A DNA stretch of 64,000 nucleotides from an uncultured Vampirovibrio sp. (GCA_910583725.1 CAJTXZ010000004.1:26018-90017); one strand, 5' to 3'; shown: positions 25,479-34,616, numbered from the stretch's first letter. The notes: a model not told the origin generated them from the sequence alone. Made by a program: numbers and translations.

Positions 25479-26354
25479 ATGGCACTTATATTTCAAGAAT
25501 TAATTTTAAATCTTTCAAAATACTGGTCAGATTACGGCTGTATTATCCAGCAGCCCTATGATATTGAAAAAGGCGCAAGCACAATGAACCCTGCAACATT
25601 CTTAAGGGCATTAGGGCCAGAGCCCTTTAATACTGCAATGGTTGAACCCTGCAGGCGCCCGACTGATGCAAGATACGGCGAAAACCCAAACCGTCTGGGG
25701 CATTATTTTCAATATCAGGTAATACTAAAGCCATCTCCGGATGACGCACAGGGAATATATCTAAAATCCCTTGAAGCAATGGGTATAGACCTCTCTAAAC
25801 ATGACGTGAGGTTTGTTGAAGACAACTGGGAATCCCCAACCCTTGGCGCAGCAGGAGTCGGCTGGGAAGTCTGGCTCGATGGGATGGAAATCACACAGTT
25901 TACATACTTTCAACAAGTTGGAGGTCTTGAAGTAAAACCTGTCGCTCTTGAAATTACCTACGGGCTTGAAAGAATCGCCATGTATCTTCAAAACGTTGAT
26001 TCTGTTTACGATGTTATGTGGAACAACAATCTAAAATACGGCGACATCTATCTGCAAAACGAAATTGAACAATCAAAATATAATTTTGAATACTCAAACG
26101 CGCAAAGACTTTTTACCCTGTTTGATTTAGCAGAAGCAGAATGCTATTCCTGTCTTGACGCTAAAATCGTGCTTCCTGCCTATGATTGGGTTCTAAAATG
26201 TTCCCACACCTTCAATCTGCTTGATGCAAGAGGTGTTATAAGCAAGGATGAAAGAATTAATTATATTAACAGGGTAAGAAAAATGGCAGCCGCCGTTGCA
26301 AAATTATATGTAGAGCAAAGAAAAGAATTAGGCTATCCGCTCCTTAAAAAATAA
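25479..26354 (+). CDS. glyQ: Glycyl-tRNA synthetase alpha subunit
   Basis: Class II synthetase catalytic subunit of the alpha2-beta2 bacterial glycyl-tRNA synthetase. Recognisable from [58 protein letters not shown] and [37 protein letters not shown] stretches. 291 aa is full length. The beta subunit gene glyS is not next to it and not in the window; in cyanobacteria the two genes are usually separate, which agrees with the lineage inferred. It follows DAHP synthase by one base and is surely co-transcribed with it. Confidence 0.95.
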   Translation: MALIFQELILNLSKYWSDYGCIIQQPYDIEKGASTMNPATFLRALGPEPFNTAMVEPCRRPTDARYGENPNRLGHYFQYQVILKPSPDDAQGIYLKSLEAMGIDLSKHDVRFVEDNWESPTLGAAGVGWEVWLDGMEITQFTYFQQVGGLEVKPVALEITYGLERIAMYLQNVDSVYDVMWNNNLKYGDIYLQNEIEQSKYNFEYSNAQRLFTLFDLAEAECYSCLDAKIVLPAYDWVLKCSHTFNLLDARGVISKDERINYINRVRKMAAAVAKLYVEQRKELGYPLLKK

Positions 26355-26425
26355 AGCGCGCCGCTGTAATTCCCGCATAAGCTCTAACAGCGCCCTAAAA
26401 CAAAAACCTTGCTTAAGGAAAATAA

Positions 26426-27976
26426 ATGAAAGATGAAATAAATTTCAACAAAGAAGAATACACGGCACTTGCCGCCATCGGCAAAAATATGCTCAAAACA
26501 AAAAGCCCTGATAAAATGATGGATGAAACAAAAAACTGCGGGCTTAAAAAAACACTTGGCGCATTTGATTTAATAATGCTTGGAATAGGCGTTATAATAG
26601 GTTCAGGCATATTTACCGTTGTCGGCATCGCATCAGCAGGCGGAAATGGCACTCTTGGAGCAGGCCCCGCCGTTGTAATCTCTATGATTTTAGCCTCCCT
26701 GGCCTGTGTATTCTCTGCAATGTGCTACGCCGAATTTGCCGCCATGATTCCTGCTGCAGGCTCTGCCTACCTTTACACTTACGCTACAATGGGCGAATTT
26801 TTAGCATGGATTGTAGGCTGGTCTTTATTAATGGAATTTTTAATAGGCTACATCGCGGTTTTAAGCGCATGGTGCGGATATTTAATGGAATTTATCAAAG
26901 GTTTTTCAAAATATCTGCCCGAATGGCTATATAATCCTCCCATATGGCTCATTCAGGATTATTCAACAGCAGCAAACACCTTAACAAAAACAGGCTTAAA
27001 CCCAGACGCTGTCATTCCCCGCATTTTTGGAATTCCAATATGTTTCAGCCTTCCGGGTATAATTTTTACAATAATAGTGGCCCTTATTTTAATCAAAGGA
27101 ATCAAGGAAAGTGCCCGAATGACAGGGGTTTTGGTATTTATAAAACTTGGCGTTATTGCACTTTTTATAATAACCGGCGCATTTTATGTACAGCCTGAAA
27201 ACTGGCACCCTTTTGCCCCAAACGGTCTTAACAGCATATTTGTGGGCGCATTTTTGATTTTCTTTGCATACATTGGCTTTGATGCCATCTCAACTGCCGC
27301 AGAAGAAACTAAAAACCCGCAAAAAAATCTCCCTATAGGTATTATAGGCTCACTTCTAATCTGTACAATAGTCTATGTCTTAACAGCCCTTGTCTTAATG
27401 GGCATAAATCCTGTCGATAAAATAAACCTGCAGGCCCCTCTTGCTTATGCAATAAGTTCTGTCGGGCAAAACAAAATAGCAGGTCTCATCTCAATCGGCG
27501 CGCTCGCTGGTCTAACGTCCGTTTTAATGGTCATGCTCCTTGCAGGAACAAGGATTCTATACGCAATGTCAAGAGATGGTTTTTTACCAAGAATCCTAAA
27601 AACCCTTCATCCAAAGCATAAAACCCCATACGTGGTAACCATCCTTGCCGCCATAATATGTATCATAGGTTCAACCTTCCTTGATATCTCAACAGCAGCA
27701 GAGCTGTGCAATTTTGGAACATTCACATCGTTTATAATAGTGTGCGTTGCAGTCCTAATCTTAAGAAAGACAGACCCCAATAGAAACCGCCCATTCAAAG
27801 TGCCGTTCTCGCCCGTATTTCCACTCCTTGGAATATTATGCTGCGGCACATTAATGTTTTATTCAATGAAATTTTTAACAACCTCAAAAATCCTATTCCC
27901 TGTTTGGATACTCCTTGGAATAGTGATTTACCTTATATACGGCTACAAACAACAAAGAAAGATTGAAAAAGAATAG
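26426..27976 (+). CDS. APC-family amino acid permease (copy 1)
   Basis: About twelve membrane helices; the first helix carries the APC-family Gly-rich motif GIGVIIGSGIFTVVG (about residue 52), later FIFFAYIGFDAISTAAEETKNPQ, the family consensus on the sixth helix region. The fold and motif suit cationic or branched amino acid transporters of the YfnA/CAT type; the substrate cannot be read from the sequence. It shares extended, near-identical segments with the next gene and is the same length (516 aa), so it is a tandem duplicate. The two overlap by one base. Confidence 0.87.
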   Translation: MKDEINFNKEEYTALAAIGKNMLKTKSPDKMMDETKNCGLKKTLGAFDLIMLGIGVIIGSGIFTVVGIASAGGNGTLGAGPAVVISMILASLACVFSAMCYAEFAAMIPAAGSAYLYTYATMGEFLAWIVGWSLLMEFLIGYIAVLSAWCGYLMEFIKGFSKYLPEWLYNPPIWLIQDYSTAANTLTKTGLNPDAVIPRIFGIPICFSLPGIIFTIIVALILIKGIKESARMTGVLVFIKLGVIALFIITGAFYVQPENWHPFAPNGLNSIFVGAFLIFFAYIGFDAISTAAEETKNPQKNLPIGIIGSLLICTIVYVLTALVLMGINPVDKINLQAPLAYAISSVGQNKIAGLISIGALAGLTSVLMVMLLAGTRILYAMSRDGFLPRILKTLHPKHKTPYVVTILAAIICIIGSTFLDISTAAELCNFGTFTSFIIVCVAVLILRKTDPNRNRPFKVPFSPVFPLLGILCCGTLMFYSMKFLTTSKILFPVWILLGIVIYLIYGYKQQRKIEKE

Positions 27977-29526
27977 TGAACAGGAATACTCTTAAAGAAT
28001 TTACCAAAAACCTTTTAAAGAAAAAGACACCGGATGAAATACTTGAAACCGCAGAAAAATCCGAACTAAAGCGAACACTGAATGCCTTTGATTTAATAAT
28101 GCTTGGAATAGGCGCTGTTATAGGCTCCGGCATTTTTACAATAGTAGGCGTTGCAATGGTAGGCGAACAGGCAAACTCAGGCGCAGGCCCTGCAGTTATT
28201 ATCTCAATGTTTATTGCGATGTTTGCATCGCTTTTTTCAATACTCTGCTACTCAGAATTCACCTCAATGGTGCCCGCTGCAGGAACAACCTATACATACA
28301 CTTACGCTACAATGGGGGAATTTTTAGCCTGGATTGTAGGCTGGGTTTTAATGCTTGAATACGTTATAGGAAACGTCACTATGGCAAGCTCCTGGACGGG
28401 ATATTTTATGGAACTCATAAAAGGTTTTTCCCACATCCTGCCAAACTGGCTTGTAAACCCGCCCATCTGGCTTATAAATGACTATAAAACAGCGCTCACC
28501 GTCTGCGCAAATTCAGGCCTTGACCCGGCTGTTGAAATCCCTAAAATATTCGGCATTATCCCTTTCTGCATAAATTTGCCTGCAATCCTCCTCCTTTTAA
28601 TAATAACCATTCTTTTGGTGCAAGGCATAAAAGAAAGCACAAGAGCAGCCACAATTTTAGTATTTATAAAGCTTGCCGTGATATTTTTATTCATATTTGC
28701 AGGCGCATTTTACGTACAGCCAGAAAACTGGACACCCTTTGCCCCAAATGGTTTCAAAGGAATTTTATCTGGCGCATTCCTGATATTTTTTGCATATGTC
28801 GGTGTAGACGCTGTTTCAAGTGCTGCAGAAGAAACCAAAAACCCGCAAAAAAACCTGCCGATAGGCCTGCTTGGTACGTTAATTGCCTGCACAATTATAT
28901 ATATTGCAACAGCACTTGTCTTATCAGGCATGGTTGCAACAAAAAACATAAACACACTGGCACCAATTGCAGCCGCTATGAATTCAATAGGCCTAAATAA
29001 AGTTGGCGGAATAATAGCAGCAGGCGCGCTTGCAGGTATCACATCCGTAATTCTTGTTTTTCAGCTTGGCGCTGCAAGAATATTATATGCAATGGCAAGA
29101 GACGGCTTTTTCCCAAATTCTTTCCAGAAGATACACAAAAAACACAACACACCCTACGTTGTCACCTGGGCCGCAGGCATTCTTGTTATAGTGGGTGCAA
29201 TATTTATGGACCTTAATATCTCTGCAGAACTATGCAACTTCGGCACGTTTGCAAACTTTATGGTAATCTGTATCGCAGTTATGATTTTAAGAAAGACAGA
29301 CCCCAACAGAAAACGCCCCTTTAAAGTGCCTTTCGTACCTTTGTTTCCGATATTAGGCATAATTCTCTGCGGCGGCATTATGGTTCATGGCTTTATGACT
29401 CTTGGTATATCAGCAATATTATTCCCGTTGTGGGTGGTTATAGGCGCTGTCATTTATTTTGCCTACGGCTATAAAAAGCACAGAGAAATCGAAGCACAAG
29501 CACAAACCCCCGCAAACCTTGAATAA
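27976..29526 (+). CDS. APC-family amino acid permease (copy 2)
   Basis: Starts with GTG overlapping the stop of copy 1. Same motif order (GIGAVIGSGIFTIVG; FLIFFAYVGVDAVSSAAEETKNPQ; RKTDPNRKRPFKVPF) and same length as copy 1. Differences concentrate in the loop after the third helix pair and in substrate-side helices, which suggests a shift in substrate range after duplication. The 3' end has an Ala/Gln tail. Inner-membrane secondary transporter; substrate unknown. Confidence 0.87.
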   Translation: MNRNTLKEFTKNLLKKKTPDEILETAEKSELKRTLNAFDLIMLGIGAVIGSGIFTIVGVAMVGEQANSGAGPAVIISMFIAMFASLFSILCYSEFTSMVPAAGTTYTYTYATMGEFLAWIVGWVLMLEYVIGNVTMASSWTGYFMELIKGFSHILPNWLVNPPIWLINDYKTALTVCANSGLDPAVEIPKIFGIIPFCINLPAILLLLIITILLVQGIKESTRAATILVFIKLAVIFLFIFAGAFYVQPENWTPFAPNGFKGILSGAFLIFFAYVGVDAVSSAAEETKNPQKNLPIGLLGTLIACTIIYIATALVLSGMVATKNINTLAPIAAAMNSIGLNKVGGIIAAGALAGITSVILVFQLGAARILYAMARDGFFPNSFQKIHKKHNTPYVVTWAAGILVIVGAIFMDLNISAELCNFGTFANFMVICIAVMILRKTDPNRKRPFKVPFVPLFPILGIILCGGIMVHGFMTLGISAILFPLWVVIGAVIYFAYGYKKHREIEAQAQTPANLE

Positions 29527-29570
29527 AAAACCTTGAATAAAAAAATTTATTTTAACATTTCTTTACATGA

Positions 29571-29605
29571 CTAGCAAATTATTTTATTCACATGTTTTGT
29601 ATAGT
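29571..29605 (+). promoter_or_regulatory. CTAGCAA...TGTTTT upstream element, copy 2
   Basis: CTAGCAAATTATTTTATTCA (29571-29590) then CATGTTTTG and TATAGT (29600-29605) as a -10. It is identical to copy 3 at 30257 over the first 18 bases. ATG of the downstream gene is at 29645, with GAGG before it. Confidence 0.65.
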
Positions 29606-29644
29606 CCCATAGAGGAAAAAGTTACAATAAAATAGAGGAATATT

Positions 29645-30214
29645 ATGAGAATTTCACCAATCAATATGGCATACAGAAGCCAAAATTGCAGACCACAAAA
29701 ACAGAATAACAATCAAAAGCAAAATATAAGCTTTGGAATATATGAAAGCCCACAGGTAAAGCAGCACCACAGAGACCTTTTAATAAAAGAAATAGACACA
29801 ATGGGCTCTTTCTTTCGTGACGAAGATATAGCAGAGGCAGACGGTTATATAGATTATCTTGACAAAGCAGATACCATAACAGTAAAAGAAAAATACGATA
29901 TAATATACGCAACTGCAAACCCTGAAGTTATAAATAAAGGCAAACATCAAACAGGCTATAAAACTTTAGTTAAAGACTGTAAGTGTCACTGTCCTCGTAC
30001 CTCAGGAGAAGCAGTAATAAAGGAATCAGAACCAAACTTTTTAGATTTCCTTCGCAACTCTAAGCGTACAAGTATTTTATGCAAAGAGTTAATAAAAACC
30101 GAAAACGGCAAATACGATGATGACTATGTACCGCCAAAAAAAGAAAAACCAAAGCAAGATGATAGTGTTGAATTCTTCGACCCCAAAGAAAAACTTCCTT
30201 TCCAGCTATGGTAA
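29645..30214 (+). CDS. FxG-motif hypothetical protein (189 aa)
   Basis: Start MRISPINMAYRSQNCRPQKQ, then a Gln/Asn-rich stretch and NISFGIYESP at about residues 28-37 (SFG, the short version of the motif). The rest is charged and soluble-looking, with no membrane helix. A Cys/His-containing stretch, CKCHCPRTSGE at about residue 116, could bind metal or form disulphides. The C-terminal part is Lys/Pro/Asp-rich. Good ribosome site (AGAGGAA). Complete single gene with the conserved upstream element. Function unknown. Confidence 0.68.
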   Translation: MRISPINMAYRSQNCRPQKQNNNQKQNISFGIYESPQVKQHHRDLLIKEIDTMGSFFRDEDIAEADGYIDYLDKADTITVKEKYDIIYATANPEVINKGKHQTGYKTLVKDCKCHCPRTSGEAVIKESEPNFLDFLRNSKRTSILCKELIKTENGKYDDDYVPPKKEKPKQDDSVEFFDPKEKLPFQLW

Positions 30215-30256
30215 AATTATATTTTTATTACAATTTGTAACATTTTCTATATATAG

Positions 30257-30291
30257 CTAGCAAATTATTTTATTTAGCTGTTTTTTATACT
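30257..30291 (+). promoter_or_regulatory. CTAGCAA...TGTTTT upstream element, copy 3
   Basis: CTAGCAAATTATTTTATT (30257-30274), then TAGCTGTTTT and TATACT (30286-30291) as a -10, in the same register as copy 2. The downstream start codon is at 30328. Confidence 0.65.
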
Positions 30292-30327
30292 TGTAAAAGT
30301 AGTGAGTGGAAAAACAGTACTATTAAT

Positions 30328-32370
30328 ATGGAAATTTCGGTAATGAATTTGAATAAAAATTCTTCAGCCGTGTCAAAAGCCAGTAAGAATAATTTAAGTT
30401 TTACAGGTATTAACACAGGTAAAATTTCCAACCTCACTGGCGCAAAGATGGCCAAAGTTCCTAACCTTGAAAACCTAAAACAGCTGTCAATAAATTTAGA
30501 TATAACAAAGGGGATACTATCCCCAGCTAACGCTCCCGGGTTTCTCCAAAAATCAGGGAGCGATATTTTATATAAAAAAGCAACCCCAAAACAAGATACT
30601 CTCCTATACCCCATAACAAAAATGCCAAAAGAAATCTTAAGTTTCTTTGCAGACACATTTCATATTAAAAGCCTTCAAGATGGCAAAATGTTAACAAATT
30701 TTAGAAAGGTCAAGAAAGATGAACAATACGAAAGAGCAATACGGGGATTTATCGAGAATGGCAACTCTTTTCTTAATAGTAACACCCAAGAGGAGGCCGC
30801 AGATAAATTATATGAATTATTTGACAAAAACCTTGCTCCCGATAAGGCAAAGTATAACACAACCCATGAAAGATTTATCGCAAGAATAGTTTCAGGCTTT
30901 GTGCCAGCCATAATGCTTGGGTTTGATTTTCACAATAAGGCAATTAAAAACGGTAAAACAGATGAAGAAGCAACAACAGAAGCAAAAAGCAAGCGCAAGC
31001 AGGAAATAATAGCAACAGTGGAAGAAGCTGTTTCACAATATTTCCTCCTTGGAGCATTCTCAAGCTTTGTGAATAATTCAACCTTTGGCGCCCCGATACT
31101 AAATACCCTTCTTAGCCTTGGCTTTCATATAACTTCAAGGCTTTCAACAGGCCGCCCCCTGACAAGAATTAAAGCACCTGATAATACGCCGGTTCAGGGC
31201 AATTTAAACTTTACATCAATGAAAGACTTTAAAGACGCTGCAAAAAATAACAAAGCAGAAGATTTCATCTTAAAATCATCTTTTAGCGGGGCAAACACAC
31301 AGCCAGAGCAAAACGACAGCAAGAAGAAAAAACACTTATTATCCGCCAAAAACATTGCCCTTGCCTGCCTTGCAAGCATTGCAGGCGGCTTTGCAATAAG
31401 AGGCTTAAAAGGAACAAAAGCCTTCGAAACACTTAAAAATTCAGCACCCGTTAAGGCGTTTGCTGATAGGTTCAAAAAAGCCACTGTGGGAGAAATAAAA
31501 ATAACCGAAAAAGAGTTTGATGAATTTAACAGAGCATTAGATGAATGCGATTTTGAGCAAATGGGAATATATTACAAAAACAAACTCGAGGAAGCACCGC
31601 GGACACCTGATGGCAAAATGCGCATAGGAGAATACGAAAAATTCATTAAAATCCCAATCATAAACGTTCAGATGTCTAAAAAAGAATTGCTAACCCTGCC
31701 CCTTGCGCCCCTAAAAATAGTAAAAGAAATTGTTTCATACCCCTATAAAATAACAAGCAAGGCGCTTGAAGGCATTGGTCTCATCAAAAAAACCAAGCCG
31801 CCCGAACTTAAAAACGAATTTAACCTTGTAAACACAATGCTTGACTTTAAAAAACAGGCTAAAAAATTCAACGGCAACACTCAAAGCAAAGAATTCTTAA
31901 CATATTATAACAATCACCTGAGAAACAGCCAACTAAACGCCCTGAATAAAGAAACAAAATCAAACGTAAACAACTGCGACATAGGCAAATTAACCGCACT
32001 TCTCGGCATATTTGCAGGAATTTATTTTGCCACAACCGATGATTACAACTCCACCCTAAAACAAACAGGCGACGTTGAAAAAGCCAGAAAGGACGCGCGC
32101 CTGAGGGGTGTAAACAAAATAATCAGAACCTGCACACAAAATGTAATTATGGGCTTAAACAATTTGTTCAAAATCCCATATTCTCAAAGTATTATTGGTG
32201 CCGGCACAATTACAGCAGGTGTTACCTTAATCACAGACAGCGTTTCCAGGTTCCTCTCTGGCATGCCGTCAAGAAAAATGAACAAAGAACAGCTTGATGC
32301 CTACAACAGAAACAAAAAAGAAGGTATACTAAAAGGCTACTATGACGCCCTAGACAAGCTCACAGATTAA
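30328..32370 (+). CDS. FxG-motif membrane-associated protein (680 aa)
   Basis: Start MEISVMNLNKNSSAVSKASK, then NLSFTGINTGK at about residues 22-32. The body has weakly hydrophobic segments rather than a classic transporter layout: about 255-275 (AFSSFVNNSTF...LLSLGFH), 340-360 (NIALACLASIAGGFAIRG), 560-575 (LTALLGIFAGIYFA) and 625-645 (IGAGTITAGVTLIT). Charged helices lie between. A second start at Met-6 (30343) is possible. It ends with a strong terminator. The style matches the FxG proteins at 22416 and 61757, but I see no clear alignable domain. Function unknown. Confidence 0.7.
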   Translation: MEISVMNLNKNSSAVSKASKNNLSFTGINTGKISNLTGAKMAKVPNLENLKQLSINLDITKGILSPANAPGFLQKSGSDILYKKATPKQDTLLYPITKMPKEILSFFADTFHIKSLQDGKMLTNFRKVKKDEQYERAIRGFIENGNSFLNSNTQEEAADKLYELFDKNLAPDKAKYNTTHERFIARIVSGFVPAIMLGFDFHNKAIKNGKTDEEATTEAKSKRKQEIIATVEEAVSQYFLLGAFSSFVNNSTFGAPILNTLLSLGFHITSRLSTGRPLTRIKAPDNTPVQGNLNFTSMKDFKDAAKNNKAEDFILKSSFSGANTQPEQNDSKKKKHLLSAKNIALACLASIAGGFAIRGLKGTKAFETLKNSAPVKAFADRFKKATVGEIKITEKEFDEFNRALDECDFEQMGIYYKNKLEEAPRTPDGKMRIGEYEKFIKIPIINVQMSKKELLTLPLAPLKIVKEIVSYPYKITSKALEGIGLIKKTKPPELKNEFNLVNTMLDFKKQAKKFNGNTQSKEFLTYYNNHLRNSQLNALNKETKSNVNNCDIGKLTALLGIFAGIYFATTDDYNSTLKQTGDVEKARKDARLRGVNKIIRTCTQNVIMGLNNLFKIPYSQSIIGAGTITAGVTLITDSVSRFLSGMPSRKMNKEQLDAYNRNKKEGILKGYYDALDKLTD

Positions 32371-32404
32371 ATTTATGCTATCCTTTCTAATTGGTAATAC
32401 ATTC

Positions 32405-32433
32405 AGGCATTTAATTTCTAAATGCCTTTTATT
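32405..32433 (+). terminator. Rho-independent terminator
   Basis: 9-bp stem AGGCATTTA (32405-32413)/TAAATGCCT (32419-32427), 5-nt loop, then TTTATTTT. About 35 nt after the 680-aa gene. Confidence 0.8.
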
Positions 32434-32608
32434 TTACCTACTTTCCTTTGCCACCTAGGCACACATGCCCTAAAATCCCTTTAGCCCCCTTGTAGTCTTT
32501 TTAAATTCTTCATCCGGCACAGAAAAAGCCCGCCACAAATAATATGCAATAAGAAAAAGCCTTCCGCAAATAATATAATTCAGTGGCCCATCAGGTATTG
32601 CAGGTATT

Positions 32609-32746
32609 TTATTTTGTCTTATCCTTCCTGTATTCCGCAGGAATGGTCAAACTTTTAGTGACATAATAACCCGTCACAATTAAACAAATTATCGTCACCC
32701 CCTGCATAACATTACTAATAATATCAAGCATTATTTTGCTGTCCAT
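32609..32746 (-). CDS. 45-aa single-pass membrane protein
   Basis: Product starts MDSKIMLDIISNVMQGVT, continues with a hydrophobic helix (about residues 16-32, VTIICLIVTGYYVTK) and ends in a charged tail with several Lys. The call rests on the promoter: TTGCCA, 17-nt spacer and perfect TATAAT stand seven bases before the ATG, which predicts a leaderless transcript. There is no ribosome site at normal spacing. Composition and topology fit a small membrane protein; some phage and plasmid small proteins look alike. Function unknown. Confidence 0.55.
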   Translation of the reverse strand: MDSKIMLDIISNVMQGVTIICLIVTGYYVTKSLTIPAEYRKDKTK

Positions 32747-32753
32747 GCCCCTT

Positions 32754-32782
32754 ATTATAACGTCATTTTAAGACCATGGCAA
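32754..32782 (-). promoter_or_regulatory. Near-consensus sigma70-type promoter of the 45-aa gene
   Basis: On the minus strand: TTGCCA (32782-32777), 17-nt spacer, TATAAT (32759-32754), then AAGGGGC and the ATG at 32746. Confidence 0.65.
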
Positions 32783-32949
32783 TAAATTATACCGAGGCTG
32801 TACAAAGTAAATTTTTATTGTAATCCCGCCTATAACTAGCAGCCCGACACCTTTTAAAGCCAGTTAATCAAACTAAAGCAAAAAGTCGCCCTGTACACAT
32901 TTCAAAGAGTTAGCCGGGTACACATGCCCTAAAACCAGCACCCCACGCA

Positions 32950-32974
32950 AAACAAAAGCCCCAAAAAGCGGGGC
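32950..32974 (-). terminator. Terminator after the HD-GYP-like gene
   Basis: GCCCC (32958-32962) pairs with GGGGC (32970-32974). Read on the minus strand, it is followed by TTTTGTTTT. About 200 nt after the stop at 33180. Confidence 0.55.
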
Positions 32975-33179
32975 GATTTTCATACTTCATATTCTAAATT
33001 TTTATATAAGTGCAAAACTCTGTCGTATTCTTGAATAGAGGCCTTTAGGATTTTTACAATACGGTACCAAAATTATAAACTGGCAGTCCTAGAGATGATT
33101 TGCCCGGAATGCAACAGGCTAAAATACTTGATTTTAATGACATTCCGCCATCACCAGCTTGTGAGAGAGCAGCAGCCCC

Positions 33180-34466
33180 TTATTCAGCCTTACTTTTCAT
33201 CTCAATAAGCGCATTTACAACGTTCGGGTCCCACTTAATCGCACTTTCCTGCCTTAAAATTTCAAAGGCATCATTATCTGAAAGCGCTTCTCTGTGCGGC
33301 CTGTCCTCAGTCAAAGCACAATACGCATCAGCCACGGCAATAATTCTTGAGCCAAACGGAATAGAAAATCCGCCAAGGCCTTCAGGCTTGCCAAGGCCGT
33401 CCCAGCGCTCTTTCTGGTAATGTATATACGGCACAACCTCAGACATAAAGTTTATATTCATAAGCAAATTAACGCCCGCATTTGGATGTTCCTGCAATTT
33501 ATCCCACTCGTCAGTCGTCAGTTTGCCTTTTTTATTTAAAAGTTCATCCTCAAGCGTAATTTTGCCGATATTCTGTAAAAGCCCGGCATAATATATTAAA
33601 TCGGTCGTTTTTTCATTCAGTTTAAGGAAACGGCAAATTTCTCTTGACAATTCCGCTGTGCGCCTTGAATGATTATTTTTGTATTTGCCCTTCAAATCAA
33701 CCGCAACAGCCAATTTTTCAACAAAAGCCTGCTGCTTATCACCTAAATCGCCAATTATAGAAGTCAATTGCGCGCGAAGATTTAAAAGTTCGCTCGTTGA
33801 AACCGTCTCAATATCAACAACCCTTTTTACCTGCTCTATTAATTTTTGAATACCGAGAGACGTTACAAAAAGACCCGCAGTAATCTTCAAAAGGTCAATA
33901 AAATCAGCCTCAAGCGGGCGGCTTAAATCCCTCACGGTCTCAATTGCGCCAATACATTCAAACTTATTCTTCATCGGGAAAATAATCACCTGCTTATTAT
34001 TTTCATTAAGCATGATTACTTCCTCATTTTCATAACTTTTTATAATATTAAGGTTTACATCCTTCTTAACAACCTCAGACGAAGCCCCGGCAAGCTTTAT
34101 AGGCTCGTCCTTCCTTGCAAGATAAATCACACACTCATCCAAAGAAAGCATGAGCTTAATGGTTTTTGCAATCGAATTATAAATAATATAATCCTCATTT
34201 GAATCAAACCCAAGAATTGAGAGGGTCGAATCAATGGAATAGATTGAAATTAATTCCAAAAGTTGGTCTTTTAGCCTCTCATTCTTGGTTTTTACCTTAT
34301 CGCCAATCTTGTGGGCAAATTCGGAGCTTATAAGGTGCTCACATAAAAAATCACCCAAATTTAAGGCAAAAATCTCTTCCATAGGGTCATTCTCAAGAAG
34401 GCAAACCGTCATAGCATCGGCTAATTCACTATCGTTAATCTTTTTCGGGTCTTTAAAATTTTCCAT
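33180..34466 (-). CDS. GAF-like plus degenerate HD-GYP domain protein
   Basis: N-terminal ~90 residues of unknown type, a GAF-like sensor region (about 95-210), a short coiled linker (about 215-255), and an HD-GYP-type domain (about 258-428). HD-GYP proteins hydrolyse cyclic di-GMP. The fold markers remain (NHSRRTAELSREI, EHPNAGVNLL, ERWDGLGKPEGL, IIAVADAYCAL), but key residues are changed: the HD of LLHDIGK reads LLQNIGK (about residue 297), the HHE metal site reads YQKE before RWDG (about 347), and the GYP motif is GKP. It is therefore probably catalytically inactive and may act as a c-di-GMP or ligand receptor. Divergent from metX. Confidence 0.85.
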   Translation of the reverse strand: MENFKDPKKINDSELADAMTVCLLENDPMEEIFALNLGDFLCEHLISSEFAHKIGDKVKTKNERLKDQLLELISIYSIDSTLSILGFDSNEDYIIYNSIAKTIKLMLSLDECVIYLARKDEPIKLAGASSEVVKKDVNLNIIKSYENEEVIMLNENNKQVIIFPMKNKFECIGAIETVRDLSRPLEADFIDLLKITAGLFVTSLGIQKLIEQVKRVVDIETVSTSELLNLRAQLTSIIGDLGDKQQAFVEKLAVAVDLKGKYKNNHSRRTAELSREICRFLKLNEKTTDLIYYAGLLQNIGKITLEDELLNKKGKLTTDEWDKLQEHPNAGVNLLMNINFMSEVVPYIHYQKERWDGLGKPEGLGGFSIPFGSRIIAVADAYCALTEDRPHREALSDNDAFEILRQESAIKWDPNVVNALIEMKSKAE

Positions 34467-34598
34467 TACAATTTCCTAAAACAAAATTCTTTATACAAAC
34501 TATATCGGCAGCTTTTTAAAAAACTTTTGCCTTTTCTTAAAAAAACTTAAAAAAATTATACTAAAGTTTACAAAATTCTAACCAGAGTATGTAAAATA

Positions 34599-34607
34599 TG
34601 TTAAAAT
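34599..34607 (+). promoter_or_regulatory. Extended -10 box before metX
   Basis: TG-T-TAAAAT at 34599-34607, nine bases before the ATG at 34617; no ribosome site. A second TAAAAT lies at 34592-34597 and TTTACA at 34567-34572. Leaderless or near-leaderless transcript possible. Confidence 0.45.
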
Positions 34608-34616
34608 AAACAAATT

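Larger units (their letters stand above)
32434..33179. other. Intergenic region with a small membrane-protein gene and decayed sequence
   Basis: Contains the minus-strand 45-aa gene and its promoter, and the terminator of the HD-GYP-like gene. A 15-bp direct repeat ACACATGCCCTAAAA occurs at 32461-32475 and 32920-32934. At 33109-33183 a plus-strand frame reads protein-like (MQQAKILDFNDIPPSPACE...) but runs into the opposite gene, and may be a gene remnant. Confidence 0.45.

Noticed and set aside
33100..33420. 106-codon plus-strand frame
   Set aside because: Mostly antisense to the HD-GYP-like gene. Only the first ~75 bases lie outside it and may be a remnant; not a gene as it stands.
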